A stretch of 57,832 nucleotides of DNA from Methanobrevibacter sp. (GCF_017410345.1 NZ_JAFQQZ010000061.1:1-57832), one strand, 5' to 3'. Counted from the stretch's first letter, positions 28,927 through 39,514 are shown. Notes: generated by a model not told the origin, from the sequence alone. Program-made: numbers and translations.

Positions 28927-29110
28927 TAAATTTTATTCTTTTGATTTGTAATATAATAATATATATCCTAAGATAGATATAAATATTAACATATGATTTT
29001 TAAAAAATATATACTAATAAAGACATAAGAATTAATATATATTTAAAATTTGCAAATTTTAAAAAAATCTTATAGAATTATCAAAAATCCAATCTATTGG
29101 GAGATTAAAA

Positions 29111-30427
29111 ATGAAAGTATTAGTTGTTGGAACCGGTGCAAGAGAACATGCAATCTGTGATGCATTGATAAAAGATGATGTGGAATTATATGCTTACATG
29201 AGCAAGAACAACCCTGGAATCAGCAAGATTTCCACCTTCAAAAAGGGAGATGAAGGAGAAGTTGATGAAGTGGCCAAGTTCGCAAAGGAAAACGGAATCG
29301 AATTGGCTGTAATCGGACCTGAATCCCCTCTTGGAAAAGGAATCGTAAATGCTCTTGAAGCGGTTGGAGTCCCTTGTGTCGGACCGGCACAGGAATCCGC
29401 AAGGATTGAAACAGACAAATCCTTTATGAGAAACCTATTTGAAAAATACGAAATCAAGGGATCCCTTACCTACAAGGTATTTGACAACTACGAAGACATC
29501 AGCAAATTCCTGGATGAATATGAAAAGGATGTTGTAGTGAAACCTGTAGGATTGACCGGCGGTAAAGGCGTAAAGATCGTAGGTGACCACCTTAAGGACA
29601 ATCAGGATGCAAAAGCCTATGCAAAAGAGGTTATGGACAATGCGATGGGCGGATTTGCACAAGTGATCATTGAAGAGAAAGTAGTTGGAGAAGAATTTAC
29701 CATCCAAGCATTCTGCGATGGTGAAAACTTGGCTCCAATGCCTGCGGCACAGGACCACCCTCACGCTTTTGAAAACGATCAAGGCCTTATCACTGGTGGA
29801 ATGGGTTCCTACTCAGATGTAGGAGGTCTATTGCCATTCTTAAGCCAAGAAGACTATGACGAAGCTGTTGACATCATGAAGGAAACATTGAAGGCAATAG
29901 CTAAGGAAACCACTCCATACAAAGGAATCCTCTATGGTCAATTCATGCTTTCCAACGAAGGCCCTAAATTAATCGAATACAACGCAAGATTCGGTGACCC
30001 TGAAGCAATGAACGTACTTCCATTACTCAAGACTCCAATGATTAACATCTGTAAATCAATTGTAGATGGAACTCTTGGAGATGTAGAGTTTGAGGATTTG
30101 GCTTCCGTATGCAAATACATCGTACCTGACGGATACCCAGACACCCCTCATGCAGGAGAGCTTATCGAAGTAGATGAGGAAGCAATTGAAGCCCTCGGTG
30201 CAAAAGTCTTCTATGCAGCTGTAAGCGAAGAGGAAGATGGAATTCACCTCTCCGGTTCAAGAGCTTTAGGAATCGTTGCTCAAGGAGAAACCATTGCTGA
30301 AGCTGAAAAAATAGCTGAAGAGGCTTGCGGCTTAGTTGGTGGAAACGTTTACCATAGAAGAGACGTTGGTACCCAAGCCTTAATCCAAAAACGTATCGAT
30401 CATATGGAAGCAATCAGAAATGAATAG
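29111..30427 (+). CDS. purD: Phosphoribosylamine-glycine ligase (GAR synthetase)
   Basis: This enzyme carries out the second step of purine synthesis, ATP-dependent ligation of glycine to phosphoribosylamine. The 438-residue protein shows the N-domain motif [10 protein letters not shown] at residues 5-14, [11 protein letters not shown] near 71, the ATP-grasp loop [11 protein letters not shown] near 151, and the [13 protein letters not shown] metal site near 297. ATG with GGGAGAT upstream. A palindrome follows the stop codon at 30473-30497, before the next gene on the same strand. Confidence 0.97.
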   Translation: MKVLVVGTGAREHAICDALIKDDVELYAYMSKNNPGISKISTFKKGDEGEVDEVAKFAKENGIELAVIGPESPLGKGIVNALEAVGVPCVGPAQESARIETDKSFMRNLFEKYEIKGSLTYKVFDNYEDISKFLDEYEKDVVVKPVGLTGGKGVKIVGDHLKDNQDAKAYAKEVMDNAMGGFAQVIIEEKVVGEEFTIQAFCDGENLAPMPAAQDHPHAFENDQGLITGGMGSYSDVGGLLPFLSQEDYDEAVDIMKETLKAIAKETTPYKGILYGQFMLSNEGPKLIEYNARFGDPEAMNVLPLLKTPMINICKSIVDGTLGDVEFEDLASVCKYIVPDGYPDTPHAGELIEVDEEAIEALGAKVFYAAVSEEEDGIHLSGSRALGIVAQGETIAEAEKIAEEACGLVGGNVYHRRDVGTQALIQKRIDHMEAIRNE

Positions 30428-30472
30428 ATAATTTAAAAATTAATTGTTTTTTTAATTTTTATAAATCCAAAA

Positions 30473-30497
30473 GTTAATTAGTTTTAAACTAATTAAC
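30473..30497. repeat. 25-bp palindrome between purD and the next gene
   Basis: Twelve-base arms 30473-30484 and 30486-30497 (GTTAATTAGTTT/AAACTAATTAAC) are perfectly complementary around one base. There is no T-run after it, so it may be an operator of the gene at 30530 rather than a terminator of purD. Confidence 0.5.
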
Positions 30498-30529
30498 TCA
30501 CTAATACTTTTAAATAATTCGGTGATTTT

Positions 30530-31519
30530 ATGTCTAAATCAGCAAAATCCAAAAACACAACCTTGAAAAAGGTGAAAAAGTTAGAAAGACAGGGAAAATA
30601 CCAAAAGGCCTTAAAACTTTGTGATGAATATTTAGACAGTACTGTCGCTGAAGAAAACCTTATTCTATTGAAGATAGATCTCCTTGTGGAATATTACAAC
30701 AACGATGAGTTCATAGGACTCATCAATGAATATAAAATCAAACTCACTAGTTTTCTAGAGGAAGGACAGGAGATAGAGCTTTTAAAAATCTATAATACCC
30801 TTGACAACTATCTTGAACTCAAGACCCAAAACCTGGCAAGTGAAGGAATCGTAAAATCATACCTTGCAGGAGGACTGTTGATAGACAATCTGGAAACCAT
30901 TCTTGTATTGAATGAAATGGTCAAGGACAATTACGAAAGCATAAAAAACGATGCGGAGTTCATTGAAAGCAAGGTTCCCCATGAACTTGAAAACTTTGTG
31001 GAAAACGTTATGAAGACATCCTATCAATATCTGGAGCTTATCCTTGAAAATCCTAAGGAGCAAATAGCCAATTCCAATTTCAATCTAGAGGCAATCAGAG
31101 CCAAATTAAGAAAATTCCTAGAGCCTAAAAAGGAAGAGCCGGAAGACAGTCCAGTTGAAACATCAGCTGAAACTGAAGAAAGCAATGAAGCTCTGGAAGT
31201 GATGGAAGAAACCAACGAAATTTTGGAAGAAATGTCTGAACTTGGAGAAAAAAGTGTAGTTACTCTCTCAGAAATAATCAACCCTGAAGAAGAGGAAGAA
31301 GACATATTGGAAACAACTGATAATACAGAAATCACTAGAAAATACACTATTGAAGAGGAAATCCAAGGCCTTAAGGATATCATATCATACTTGAATGATA
31401 AGAATCAGTTTAAAAAGGCTTTAATATACCAAAGAAGACTTGTCAAATTGGCTAGAGAAGAGAACATTAAAGCCCATGTGGAAACTGACTTGAAGCAAAG
31501 AACACTTTCCGACTTTTAG
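30530..31519 (+). CDS. Hypothetical cytoplasmic protein, TPR-like N-terminus with acidic linker
   Basis: The 329-residue protein is not recognised as a named family. Residues about 10-90 look like TPR-type helical pairs (KKVKKLERQGKYQKALKLCDEYL). A helical middle part is followed by a very acidic, Glu/Thr/Ser-rich linker at about 205-270, and the C-terminus repeats a TPR-like unit (LNDKNQFKKALIYQRRLVKLA). There is no signal peptide or membrane segment. ATG with GGTGAT three bases upstream. It precedes argF on the same strand, and another TPR protein follows argF, so it may be a scaffold. The function is unknown. Confidence 0.7.
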   Translation: MSKSAKSKNTTLKKVKKLERQGKYQKALKLCDEYLDSTVAEENLILLKIDLLVEYYNNDEFIGLINEYKIKLTSFLEEGQEIELLKIYNTLDNYLELKTQNLASEGIVKSYLAGGLLIDNLETILVLNEMVKDNYESIKNDAEFIESKVPHELENFVENVMKTSYQYLELILENPKEQIANSNFNLEAIRAKLRKFLEPKKEEPEDSPVETSAETEESNEALEVMEETNEILEEMSELGEKSVVTLSEIINPEEEEEDILETTDNTEITRKYTIEEEIQGLKDIISYLNDKNQFKKALIYQRRLVKLAREENIKAHVETDLKQRTLSDF

Positions 31520-31728
31520 GATTTGGTTGATAATTTTCAATAATTATTTTTCTATTTTTACAAAAACTATTTTATGCGTATTTTTTAACTATTCTTTAAC
31601 TATTTTTACTTATTTTTATATAAAATATACGCTTTAATGTGATAAGTTTTAATATTATTAAAAATATATATTTATTTTTATTATAGTGAAAATAAGTATT
31701 TTAAATAAATTTTATGAAGGAGTCTAAA

Positions 31729-32640
31729 ATGAGAAGTCTATTATCAGTAAGTGATATTGAAGATGAAGTCACTAAAATCTTAGATATTGCTAGTGACTTT
31801 AAAGCTGGAAAGATAGAGGAAAAACCTCTTAAGGACCAAAAATTGGCTATGATTTTTGAAAAGTCCTCCACAAGAACAAGAGTTTCCTTTGAAGTTGGAA
31901 TGTATGAATTGGGTGGAACCGCACTCTTCTTATCCTCCAATGACCTTCAATTGGGAAGAGGGGAACCTATCAAGGATACAGCAAAGGTATTGTCAAGATT
32001 CTGTGATGCAATAATGATTCGAGCAATCGAACACGATGATGTTGTAGAGCTTAGGGATGAAGCAAGCGTTCCAATCATAAACGGATTGACCAATTTGGAA
32101 CACCCATGCCAGGCATTGGCAGACATGTTGACTGTCAAGGAACATAAAGGAGGATTTGATGGCAAATTCGTTTATGTCGGTGATGGAAACAATGTATGCA
32201 ACTCCCTTCTATTGATCTGCGGATGCTTGGGAATGGATATGGCAGTAGCCTGTCCTGATGAATACAGACCAGACGCTGAAATTGTGGCAAAAGCTGAAGA
32301 GTATGCCGAAAAGAACAATTCAACCATCACCATCACAAGTGATGTGAAGGCTGCTGTAAGCGGCGCTGATGTCATCTATACTGACGTTTGGGTAAGTATG
32401 GGTGATGAGAAGGAAGCGGATAAGAGAAGAGAGGACTTCAAGGCATATCAAGTAAATCAGGAACTTATTGATTTGGCAGATGATGATGTGATTTTCATGC
32501 ACTGCTTGCCTGCAATCAGAGGAGAGGAAGTGAGCGCTGAAGTGATTGACGGCCCTCATTCTGTAATATACGACCAAGCGGAAAACAGAATGCATGCACA
32601 AAAGGCTGTATTATACTACTTCCTTAAAGAACTGCAATAA
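31729..32640 (+). CDS. argF: Ornithine carbamoyltransferase
   Basis: This enzyme makes citrulline from ornithine and carbamoyl phosphate in arginine synthesis. The 303-residue protein carries the carbamoyl-phosphate motif SSTRTRVSFE near residues 48-57, HPCQALAD near 126, and the ornithine-binding MHCLPA near 265, which separates it from aspartate carbamoyltransferase. The ATG at 31729 is chosen because AAGGAG lies 8 bases upstream; an in-frame ATG five codons earlier would put the ribosome site inside the gene. No clear terminator hairpin follows. Confidence 0.96.
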   Translation: MRSLLSVSDIEDEVTKILDIASDFKAGKIEEKPLKDQKLAMIFEKSSTRTRVSFEVGMYELGGTALFLSSNDLQLGRGEPIKDTAKVLSRFCDAIMIRAIEHDDVVELRDEASVPIINGLTNLEHPCQALADMLTVKEHKGGFDGKFVYVGDGNNVCNSLLLICGCLGMDMAVACPDEYRPDAEIVAKAEEYAEKNNSTITITSDVKAAVSGADVIYTDVWVSMGDEKEADKRREDFKAYQVNQELIDLADDDVIFMHCLPAIRGEEVSAEVIDGPHSVIYDQAENRMHAQKAVLYYFLKELQ

Positions 32641-32791
32641 ACGGTTCAACTCCAAATCAAAGAATCAAAAAATTATACTGAATTAGACAATTTAACGACT
32701 CCAATTATCATTTTAATTATTGTTTTTTAAAAACAATAATATTAATCATTATATGAAAGAATAATTATAGTATTTAGGAAAGGGTGGAAAT

Positions 32792-33784
32792 ATGGACTTT
32801 AATGACCCTGCATTAGAACATTTAGTAAACAAGATTACAATTGCACTTCAAGAAAACAATAGGGAAGAGGCAGCGAGATACATGGATATCATCATTGAAG
32901 AGTATCCTGAAGTTGCAAACATCCTGATGAACTCTATAGAATTCCAGACATTGATGGCAGAAAACGAGGAAATGGCTGAAAATGAATCTCGCGCATTAAG
33001 CGATGAAGATATCATAAAGCCTGGAAACAGCATGGAAATCGATGAGCAAAGGGTCATTGACGACATGAATGCAATGCTTGACATTGAACCTAGCACTGCT
33101 CAGGAATTCATTCAGAAGGGAACTGTCCTAACCATTACAGAGCAATTTGAAGATGCTTTGGACTGTTTCAATAATGCATTGGAATTGGATCCGAACAACC
33201 TTTCCGCCTTGATTTCCAAAGGAAACACTTATGAACTTATGGACAATTACGAAGAGGCTTCAAAAGTTTATGACATTGTAATGGAAACCGAAGTGAGTGA
33301 CATTTACGATTTGATGAGCAAAGGATATGTCCTTGAAAACCATCAAAGATTTGATGACGCCTTAAAGACTTACAATAAAGCTTTAAAATCAGACAAAAAC
33401 AATTCCAATATTCTCTTTTTAAAAGGAAGCTGCCTAATCAAGCTTCAAAAGCATAAGGAGGCCGTTCAAACTTTGGATGAATGCATTGAAAGATATACTG
33501 ACAATCCTTATGAGACCATTTTCGAATTGGAAAACGCCTATCACAACAAAGGTGTTGCATTGCATGCATTGGAAGAGGATGACGATGCGCTTGAAGCATT
33601 CTCCCTTGCACTTGGAATCAATCCGAACTATCACTACACCTACTACGAAATCGGCATTATCCAAGAGGACCGAGAGAAGTATGAAAGCGCTCTCAAAAAC
33701 TATGAAAAGTTCTTGGAATTCGACAATACCGACTCTGAAGTTGTAGAAGCCAAGGAAAGAGTTGAAGCATTACTCAAAGAATAG
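32792..33784 (+). CDS. Tetratricopeptide repeat protein
   Basis: The 330-residue protein has a helical N-terminal part (1-100) and then several TPR units from about residue 104, each with the 34-residue pattern (for example EQFEDALDCFNNALELDPNNLSALISKGNTYELM, then QRFDDALKTYNKALKSDKNN, and DDDALEAFSLALGINPNYHYTYYEIG). TPR arrays bind partner proteins. No partner can be deduced, and there is no signal peptide or membrane segment. ATG with AAGGGTGG upstream. It lies 45 bp before the YhhQ-type transporter gene on the same strand. Confidence 0.88.
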   Translation: MDFNDPALEHLVNKITIALQENNREEAARYMDIIIEEYPEVANILMNSIEFQTLMAENEEMAENESRALSDEDIIKPGNSMEIDEQRVIDDMNAMLDIEPSTAQEFIQKGTVLTITEQFEDALDCFNNALELDPNNLSALISKGNTYELMDNYEEASKVYDIVMETEVSDIYDLMSKGYVLENHQRFDDALKTYNKALKSDKNNSNILFLKGSCLIKLQKHKEAVQTLDECIERYTDNPYETIFELENAYHNKGVALHALEEDDDALEAFSLALGINPNYHYTYYEIGIIQEDREKYESALKNYEKFLEFDNTDSEVVEAKERVEALLKE

Positions 33785-33829
33785 GATTTTTAAAAATATT
33801 AGAAGACATTAAGATAAATCTGTGATAGA

Positions 33830-34486
33830 ATGACAATTTTAAAGAGTAAGCCTAGTCAAATGGAACTGTATCCGATCATCACTGCATTGTTCTGCGGATG
33901 TCTTTTAATATCAAACATCCTTGCTTCAAAGACATTTTCCTTATACGATATCATATTGCCATGCGGTGTGGTAATATTTCCTATTGTATATATCGTAGGG
34001 GATGTTCTAACAGAAATCTATGGATTCACCCTTGCAAAAAGAACAATCTATTTAGGGTTCATAATAAACGTGATTGCAATTGTCGCATATCAAATAGCTA
34101 TCTTTTTACCTGGAACAGACATTGCAAGCTCAAATGCATTCAGCATCATTTTAGGTAGCACACCAAGAATCCTCTTGGCAAGCTTCATCTCATATCTTGT
34201 AGGATCCTATGTGAATGCATATTTCATGAAAGTCCTAAAGGAAAGATACACAGACTATCTCTTTGCAAGATGTTCAATAAGCACACTCTTCGGTGAAGGA
34301 TTGGATGCAATACTATTCATTTCAATAGCCTTTGCAGGCACCATGCCTAATGATGTCATAATTACAATGATTATATGCCAAGGAGCATTCAAAATACTTT
34401 ATGAAATCATAGTCTATCCAATTACAAGAGCTGTAATCAATTGGATGAAATCACTTGATGATGCACCATTTGCAAAAATAGCTTAA
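33830..34486 (+). CDS. YhhQ/QueT-type queuosine-precursor transporter family protein
   Basis: The 218-residue membrane protein matches the VUT/DUF165 family: SNILASKTF near residue 28, PCGVVIFPIVYIVGDVLTEIYGF near residues 43-66, and LFGEGLDAILFISIAFAG near 155-172. Bacterial members import preQ0/preQ1 for queuosine. In an archaeon the substrate could be a 7-deazaguanine precursor of archaeosine. Six hydrophobic segments are visible. ATG with GTGAT upstream. The gene converges on argS, with hairpins between the two stop codons. Confidence 0.85.
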   Translation: MTILKSKPSQMELYPIITALFCGCLLISNILASKTFSLYDIILPCGVVIFPIVYIVGDVLTEIYGFTLAKRTIYLGFIINVIAIVAYQIAIFLPGTDIASSNAFSIILGSTPRILLASFISYLVGSYVNAYFMKVLKERYTDYLFARCSISTLFGEGLDAILFISIAFAGTMPNDVIITMIICQGAFKILYEIIVYPITRAVINWMKSLDDAPFAKIA

Positions 34487-34603
34487 ATAAATCCCACATC
34501 ATCATTAATTAAAAATAGAAAAAATAAATAAAAAACTCATTTTATAATTTAAAAAAAAATAAAATAGCTTGTTTTAAAATTTTAAAAATAAATAAAAAAA
34601 GAA

Positions 34604-34632
34604 ACTAGTTAGAGTAAATACTCCCAACTAGT
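34604..34632. terminator. Hairpin between the converging transporter and argS genes
   Basis: Outer arms ACTAGTT/AACTAGT (34604-34610 and 34626-34632) enclose an inner stem GAGT/ACTC with a four-base loop. On the minus strand it is followed by a long T-run, so it could act as a second terminator for argS. Confidence 0.55.
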
Positions 34633-34633
34633 G

Positions 34634-34668
34634 AAAAGAATTTTGATCAAACTTTTTCTAAAAGTTTG
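34634..34668 (-). terminator. Hairpin plus U-tract after argS (diverged copy 4 of the repeated 3' element)
   Basis: On the minus strand arms 34660-34668 and 34648-34656 (CAAACTTTT/AAAAGTTTG) pair perfectly with a three-base loop. ATCAAAA and a T-rich tract follow, echoing the GACCAAAA tail of copies 1-3. It begins two bases after the argS stop. Confidence 0.65.
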
Positions 34669-34669
34669 G

Positions 34670-36391
34670 CTACATCATCTCCGGAGCACTTACTCCTAAA
34701 ATGTCCAATGCATTTCTCAATGTGATTCTAGACTTTTCAACTAAAATCAATCTTGCATTTTCCACATCAGAGCCGATTACTTGCTCTGCCTTATAGAACC
34801 TGTTGAATGCACCAGCCAAGTCCTGACAGTATTGTGCAATCGGATGAACTCTTTTTATATTTGCTGAATCTTCAATCAAGCTTGGGAACTTGGCAATCAA
34901 TTTTACCAATTCTTTCTCATTGTCATCCAATGACCAGTTTTCTTCAGCCTCAATATTTGCTAAGTCAATGCCCTTTTCATCTTGAGCCTTCTTTAGCAAT
35001 TTGCAGGCTCTTGCATGAGCGTATTGAATTGAAGCGCAGCCTCTTTCAAAGCTCAATGCCTCATCCCATTTGAAAGTGATGTGCTTTTCAGGAGATAATC
35101 TTGCAATGTAATATCTGATTGCACCGATACCGATCTCTTCGGCAATCTCATCAGCTGTTTCCTCATCAAGGTCTGGCCTTCTTGAGCTAATTTCTTCCTT
35201 AGCTCTCTTTACAGCCTCATCCATCAATTCATCCACAGAGATGAACACTCCTCTTCTTGTGGACATGGATCCTTCAGGCAAGGTGATGAATTCATAGAAG
35301 ATGACTTCCATCTTGTCACTGTTAGGCTCAATTTCCTCAAGAATCTCAAGGGCAAGTTCAACTTGTCTTGCAGCCAATTTATGGTCAGAACCGAAGATGT
35401 CGAGTATCTTATCGCATTTTCTGGATTTGTATATGTGATATGCAATGTCTCTTGTAGAGTAAAGGGAAGTTCCGTCTGCCCTTCTAAGTACAAGATGCTT
35501 GTCAATATCATATTCAGTCAAGTCAAGATACAAGACTTCATCATATCTTGCATAGCCGATATCGATCAATTCTTGGGTAAGATTGTCAACGATGCCTGTC
35601 CTAACGAACTGTCCTTCCCAAACAAATGCGTCATGCTTCACATTCATTCTCTTCAAGGTCTCCCTTACTCCTTCAAGACAGCTGTTTACCGCATATTCGA
35701 ACTTCTCATCAAGTTCGGATGGGCCCCCTTCATATTTTCTGATGGTTGCATCCACACCTTCACCTAATGACTCGTCCTCTTTCAACATCTGATTGACCTT
35801 GAAGTAGAGCTCTCCAACCTTGTGGTCGATTTTCTCGGAAGGTTGGTCTTCAAGCTTGAGTCCAAGCTCTTCCATACCGAAAACTATCATGGCCAATTGC
35901 CTTCCCATATCGTTTACATAGTATTGGGTATCCACTTCCCTTCCTGCCTTTGTCAAAAGCCTTCTTAAGGAATCTCCCAATATGGAGTTCCTGATATGGC
36001 CAATATGCAATGGTCCGTTAGGATTGGCTGAAGTGTGCTCCAATATGATCTTCTCATCAACTTTTGCAAGGGTTCCGTAATCCTCATCTACGGAATCCAA
36101 CAATTGCTTTGCAAAGATGTCATGATTGATGAAGAAGTTTACATAAGGTCCGGTAGCTTCAACCTTTTCGAAAATTTCAGGAAGTTCAATCTTTTCCACG
36201 ACTTCAGGAGCGATCAAATTTGGAGCCTTTCTCAAATGCTTGGCCAATTGGAATGAAACAGTGCTTGCCAAGTCACCTAATTCAGGATTAGGCGGAAACT
36301 CCAACTTAATCTCATCATCAAAATCACAGTCGAATTGATCAACTGCCTTTTTTAAAGCTTCTTGAGCTTCTGATTTTATTTTAAAGTACAT
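34670..36391 (-). CDS. argS: Arginyl-tRNA synthetase
   Basis: This class I synthetase charges tRNA-Arg. The 573-residue protein has the N-terminal additional domain (SEAQEALKKAVDQF...), the HIGH motif in SANPNGPLHIGHIRNSILGD near residues 110-129, and MSTRRGVFIS in place of KMSKS, as is common in ArgRS. It ends with the DALR anticodon-binding domain (FNRFYKAEQVIG). The ATG at 36391 is chosen: it opens MYFKIKSEA with GGTG nearby upstream. An in-frame start 33 codons earlier exists, but that extension is not conserved-looking. Confidence 0.95.
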   Translation of the reverse strand: MYFKIKSEAQEALKKAVDQFDCDFDDEIKLEFPPNPELGDLASTVSFQLAKHLRKAPNLIAPEVVEKIELPEIFEKVEATGPYVNFFINHDIFAKQLLDSVDEDYGTLAKVDEKIILEHTSANPNGPLHIGHIRNSILGDSLRRLLTKAGREVDTQYYVNDMGRQLAMIVFGMEELGLKLEDQPSEKIDHKVGELYFKVNQMLKEDESLGEGVDATIRKYEGGPSELDEKFEYAVNSCLEGVRETLKRMNVKHDAFVWEGQFVRTGIVDNLTQELIDIGYARYDEVLYLDLTEYDIDKHLVLRRADGTSLYSTRDIAYHIYKSRKCDKILDIFGSDHKLAARQVELALEILEEIEPNSDKMEVIFYEFITLPEGSMSTRRGVFISVDELMDEAVKRAKEEISSRRPDLDEETADEIAEEIGIGAIRYYIARLSPEKHITFKWDEALSFERGCASIQYAHARACKLLKKAQDEKGIDLANIEAEENWSLDDNEKELVKLIAKFPSLIEDSANIKRVHPIAQYCQDLAGAFNRFYKAEQVIGSDVENARLILVEKSRITLRNALDILGVSAPEMM

Positions 36392-36599
36392 ATAAACACC
36401 GATAAATATAAATTTTAATTGAAATTGAAAACAGTTTTTATATTCATTAAATGGCTTCCGCCATAGGCGAAAATCAAAACCATTTTCCATAAAAAAATTA
36501 TTATTAAAATAATAAAAATAACGATTAATTAAAATTGATTTAATATAAAAAACTATCAGTTAAAATGATTATAAAATCAATATAATTAATCATGAAATA

Positions 36600-37025
36600 T
36601 TAAAGTCCTCTTAGCCATATGGAGATATATCCTATTTTAGGAATAATTATTGGTTGGCCATTAAAAGTCAATACCCTTGAGGTGATCTGACCTTCAGTCA
36701 CCAAGAACGGATCGGCAACATCATTGTTGTCCCCCTTGATCTTAAATACGGTAGTGCCATTGACCTGACCCTTTTCAATAACCCTATGGATAATAGGCCC
36801 ATCATGATGAGGGGTTACATAAACCACAATGTCCCCAACGTCAACGTCATCTACGTTGAATTCATTGAATCCTAATAGATTAGCTTTTTCAAGCACTACA
36901 ATATCTCCCCTATACATTACAGGTTCCATACTGCCGGATACAACAACATTCAAGTGCTGTGCAACAATAAGGACAGCTATGATAAGGACAATATAAATTG
37001 CTATTTCTTTTAAATCTATTTCCAA
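36600..37025 (-). CDS. Signal peptidase I (archaeal S26 type)
   Basis: This membrane peptidase removes signal peptides from secreted proteins such as the adhesin in this window. The 141-residue protein has one N-terminal transmembrane segment (residues about 8-28), then SGSMEP with the nucleophile Ser32. IIHRVIE with His80 takes the place of the bacterial lysine, and GDNND with Asp99/Asp102 is the third site. This Ser-His-Asp pattern is typical of archaeal and endoplasmic-reticulum enzymes. The TTG start has AAAGGTG seven bases upstream. Confidence 0.9.
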   Translation of the reverse strand: MEIDLKEIAIYIVLIIAVLIVAQHLNVVVSGSMEPVMYRGDIVVLEKANLLGFNEFNVDDVDVGDIVVYVTPHHDGPIIHRVIEKGQVNGTTVFKIKGDNNDVADPFLVTEGQITSRVLTFNGQPIIIPKIGYISIWLRGL

Positions 37026-37220
37026 AATAACACCTTTTCATATTTTTTAGAATAAATTAATAAGAATTATAATAATTAAGAATTTTGATTATTTATAAAT
37101 TCTTAATGCCTATAATATATTTAATATCTTTTATAAAATATTTAAATTTAATTAAAAATAGCAAAAATAATAGAACATTTAAATTAATCTAAGTCATCTA
37201 AAAAAGAATTAAAAAATTTT

Positions 37221-37261
37221 AAAAAAAAAGAAGAAAATAGGAACTATCTTAAAATAGCTCC
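37221..37261 (-). terminator. Hairpin terminator overlapping the end of ilvD
   Basis: On the minus strand arms 37254-37261 and 37240-37247 pair (one G-T wobble) and span the last codons and stop of ilvD, followed by T-runs. Confidence 0.6.
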
Positions 37262-38899
37262 TTCATCTGCTGAGGATACTGAACGTCTGTAGATGTTCAA
37301 CCATCCCTTGACCTTCTTCTCAGGAAGATCTGCATTTGCAATTCTTTCTGCAATTTCCTCATCAGACAATTCGACGCTTAATTTTCCATTGGTTATGTCA
37401 ATTTCAATTATGTCTCCATCCTTGAGTGCTGCGATTGGTCCGCCGCTCATGGCTTCAGGGGATACGTGACCTATGCAAGGGCCTCTTGTACCGCCAGAGA
37501 AACGACCATCGGTGATAAGGCCTACATTCTTGATGCCCATTCCCATGATGGCTGAAGTTGGGTTCAACATCTCTCTCATTCCAGGACCTCCTCTTGGTCC
37601 TTCGCATCTGATAACAAGAATGTCCCCTTCCTTAAGCTCATGGTTGAAGATTGCCTCTACAGCATCCTCTTCACTGTTATAGACTTTAGCCGGTCCTTTA
37701 AGCTGCATCAAGTCTTCAGGTACAGCAGCAGACTTTACGATTGAACCGTTTGGAGCAAGGTTTCCTTTGAGTACCTTAAGCCCTCCAGCTTCATGAATCG
37801 GGTCATCAAGTGAGTGGATGACTCCGTTTCCACTTACCTTTGCATCCTTTAGGTTTTCTTCCAAGGTCTTTCCGGTACAGGTCATGACAGTTGTATCCAA
37901 TTTGGATTCAATTGTTTTGAGTACGGCAGGAATTCCTCCATCATCATGCAAGTCTGCCATAGTGTCTTGTCCTGCAGGGGATAGGAGTGCAATGTGTGCG
38001 ACCTTTTCACTGATTTCATCGAATAGGTCCAAGTCTGCATGAACACCTTTTTCCTCAAGCTCATATGCAATAGCTGGAATATGGAGTGCAGTGTTGCTTG
38101 ATCCGCCAAGGGCCATGTCCATTGCAATTGCATTTTCAAAGGCAGGTTGGGTCATGATTTCAGATGGCTTCAAGTCTTCCTTGACCATTTCCACAATTCT
38201 TTTACCGCTTGCTATCGCCAAATCTTTTTTCTCATCACTTAATGCTAGAGCAGTAGCACAGGTAGGCAAACTCATACCAAGGGTTTCGGTAATGCATGCC
38301 ATGGTGTTTGCTGTAAATAATCCTGAACAGCTTCCCGCTCCAGGGCAGGCGCAGCATTCGAGTTCATACAATTCATCTTCTGTAATCTTGCCGGAAGACA
38401 GTTCACCGACAGCTTCAAACACGGTGATCAAATCTGCATTCTTGCCTTTGAAACTGCCCGGTTCCATAGGCCCGCCGGTTACAAAGATGGACGGAACATC
38501 CAATCTTGCAGCTGCCATCAGCATTCCTGGAACAACCTTGTCACAGCTTGGAATGAGTACAAGACCGTCAAAGCAATGGCCCATGGTCATGCTCTCTACA
38601 GTGCTTACTACGATTTCACGTGAAGCAAGGGAATATTTCATACCGTCATGGTTCATTGCAATTCCGTCACAGATGGCCATTGTGTCAAATTCAAATGGAA
38701 TTCCTCCAGCTGCCCTGATACCTTCCTTTACATAATCGACCAATTCCCCCAAGTGAATATGGCCAGGTACGATATCTGTGTAACTGTTTGCAATCCCAAT
38801 GAATGGCTTATCGAAATCATCATCATTCAATCCGCAGGCACGCAATAATGATCTGTGTGGTGCCCTCTGAACTCCTGTCTTTATGTTATCACTATTCAT
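37244..38899 (-). CDS. ilvD: Dihydroxy-acid dehydratase
   Basis: This Fe-S enzyme dehydrates the dihydroxy acids in the third common step of branched-chain synthesis. The 551-residue protein has the cluster cysteines in [26 protein letters not shown] and [19 protein letters not shown], the VKSAAVP segment, and the [12 protein letters not shown] motif near the end. The ATG at 38899 is preferred to one three codons upstream because GGATGATT then sits at proper spacing. It is a lone gene, separate from the other ilv genes. Confidence 0.97.
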   Translation of the reverse strand: MNSDNIKTGVQRAPHRSLLRACGLNDDDFDKPFIGIANSYTDIVPGHIHLGELVDYVKEGIRAAGGIPFEFDTMAICDGIAMNHDGMKYSLASREIVVSTVESMTMGHCFDGLVLIPSCDKVVPGMLMAAARLDVPSIFVTGGPMEPGSFKGKNADLITVFEAVGELSSGKITEDELYELECCACPGAGSCSGLFTANTMACITETLGMSLPTCATALALSDEKKDLAIASGKRIVEMVKEDLKPSEIMTQPAFENAIAMDMALGGSSNTALHIPAIAYELEEKGVHADLDLFDEISEKVAHIALLSPAGQDTMADLHDDGGIPAVLKTIESKLDTTVMTCTGKTLEENLKDAKVSGNGVIHSLDDPIHEAGGLKVLKGNLAPNGSIVKSAAVPEDLMQLKGPAKVYNSEEDAVEAIFNHELKEGDILVIRCEGPRGGPGMREMLNPTSAIMGMGIKNVGLITDGRFSGGTRGPCIGHVSPEAMSGGPIAALKDGDIIEIDITNGKLSVELSDEEIAERIANADLPEKKVKGWLNIYRRSVSSADEGAILR

Positions 38900-39072
38900 A
38901 TTAATCATCCAATAAGAATCAATTTGAATTATTTCTTAATCAATCATTAAAATAATTTTACTAATTATTTATTAGTAATTAATGTTTATTAAATTTAATT
39001 TAAAAATAATTCTAAAATGAGTAAAAAGTTGAAAAGTAAGAAAATCTGTAATATAAATAAAATAAGAAAATT

Positions 39073-39110
39073 GAAAAAAAGAAAATAAATGACTAAATCT
39101 AATCAGATTT
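39073..39110 (-). terminator. Possible terminator hairpin at the end of the cupin gene
   Basis: On the minus strand AAATCT/AGATTT (39105-39110 and 39095-39100) pair across GATT and include the stop codon; T-rich sequence follows. Confidence 0.4.
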
Positions 39111-39422
39111 AATCATGGTTAAAACCATTTTATATGGTCCGTTTACTGCTTGCAAGGCATGTGGAACGTTTGCAGGCATGATCAGAAACTCACCTTTCTT
39201 GACTGTATGAGGTTCTCCTGCAAGGGTGATTTCAGCCTCACCATCGATTATTTGAACCATAGCATCAAAAGGAGCACTATGTTCACTTAACCCTTGACCT
39301 TTGTCAAATGCAAAAATGGTTACAGTACCAAGTTCCTTTTTGATGACTTCCATACTTACAACGGAGCCTTCCTGATATTCAATCAAGCTTTCCATTTCAA
39401 TTGGTTTTCCTTTTAATTCCAT
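39099..39422 (-). CDS. Small cupin-domain protein
   Basis: The 107-residue protein is a single cupin barrel. Motif 1 reads GLSEHSAPFDAMVQIIDGEAEITLAG and motif 2 FLIMPANVPHALQAVNGPYKMVL, so two of the usual histidines (His43 and His88) are seen, while the second histidine of the canonical HxH is replaced. Such small cupins often bind a metal or a small ligand; the substrate is unknown. ATG with AGGAGAAA upstream. It lies just downstream of hcp on the same strand with 90 bp between, and may share its stress-related context. Confidence 0.85.
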   Translation of the reverse strand: MELKGKPIEMESLIEYQEGSVVSMEVIKKELGTVTIFAFDKGQGLSEHSAPFDAMVQIIDGEAEITLAGEPHTVKKGEFLIMPANVPHALQAVNGPYKMVLTMIKSD

Positions 39423-39514
39423 AGTAATTTCTCCTTTTAATTTAATTTAACTTTTATCTAATATTTATTTTTATTATGTGAATTTTGAAAATAAATAAAG
39501 AAAGGGATTTAATA

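Noticed and set aside
36440-36490. 33-codon N-terminal extension of argS
   Set aside because: The extension has no conserved look, and an ATG with GGTG upstream at 36391 gives the normal ArgRS N-terminus.
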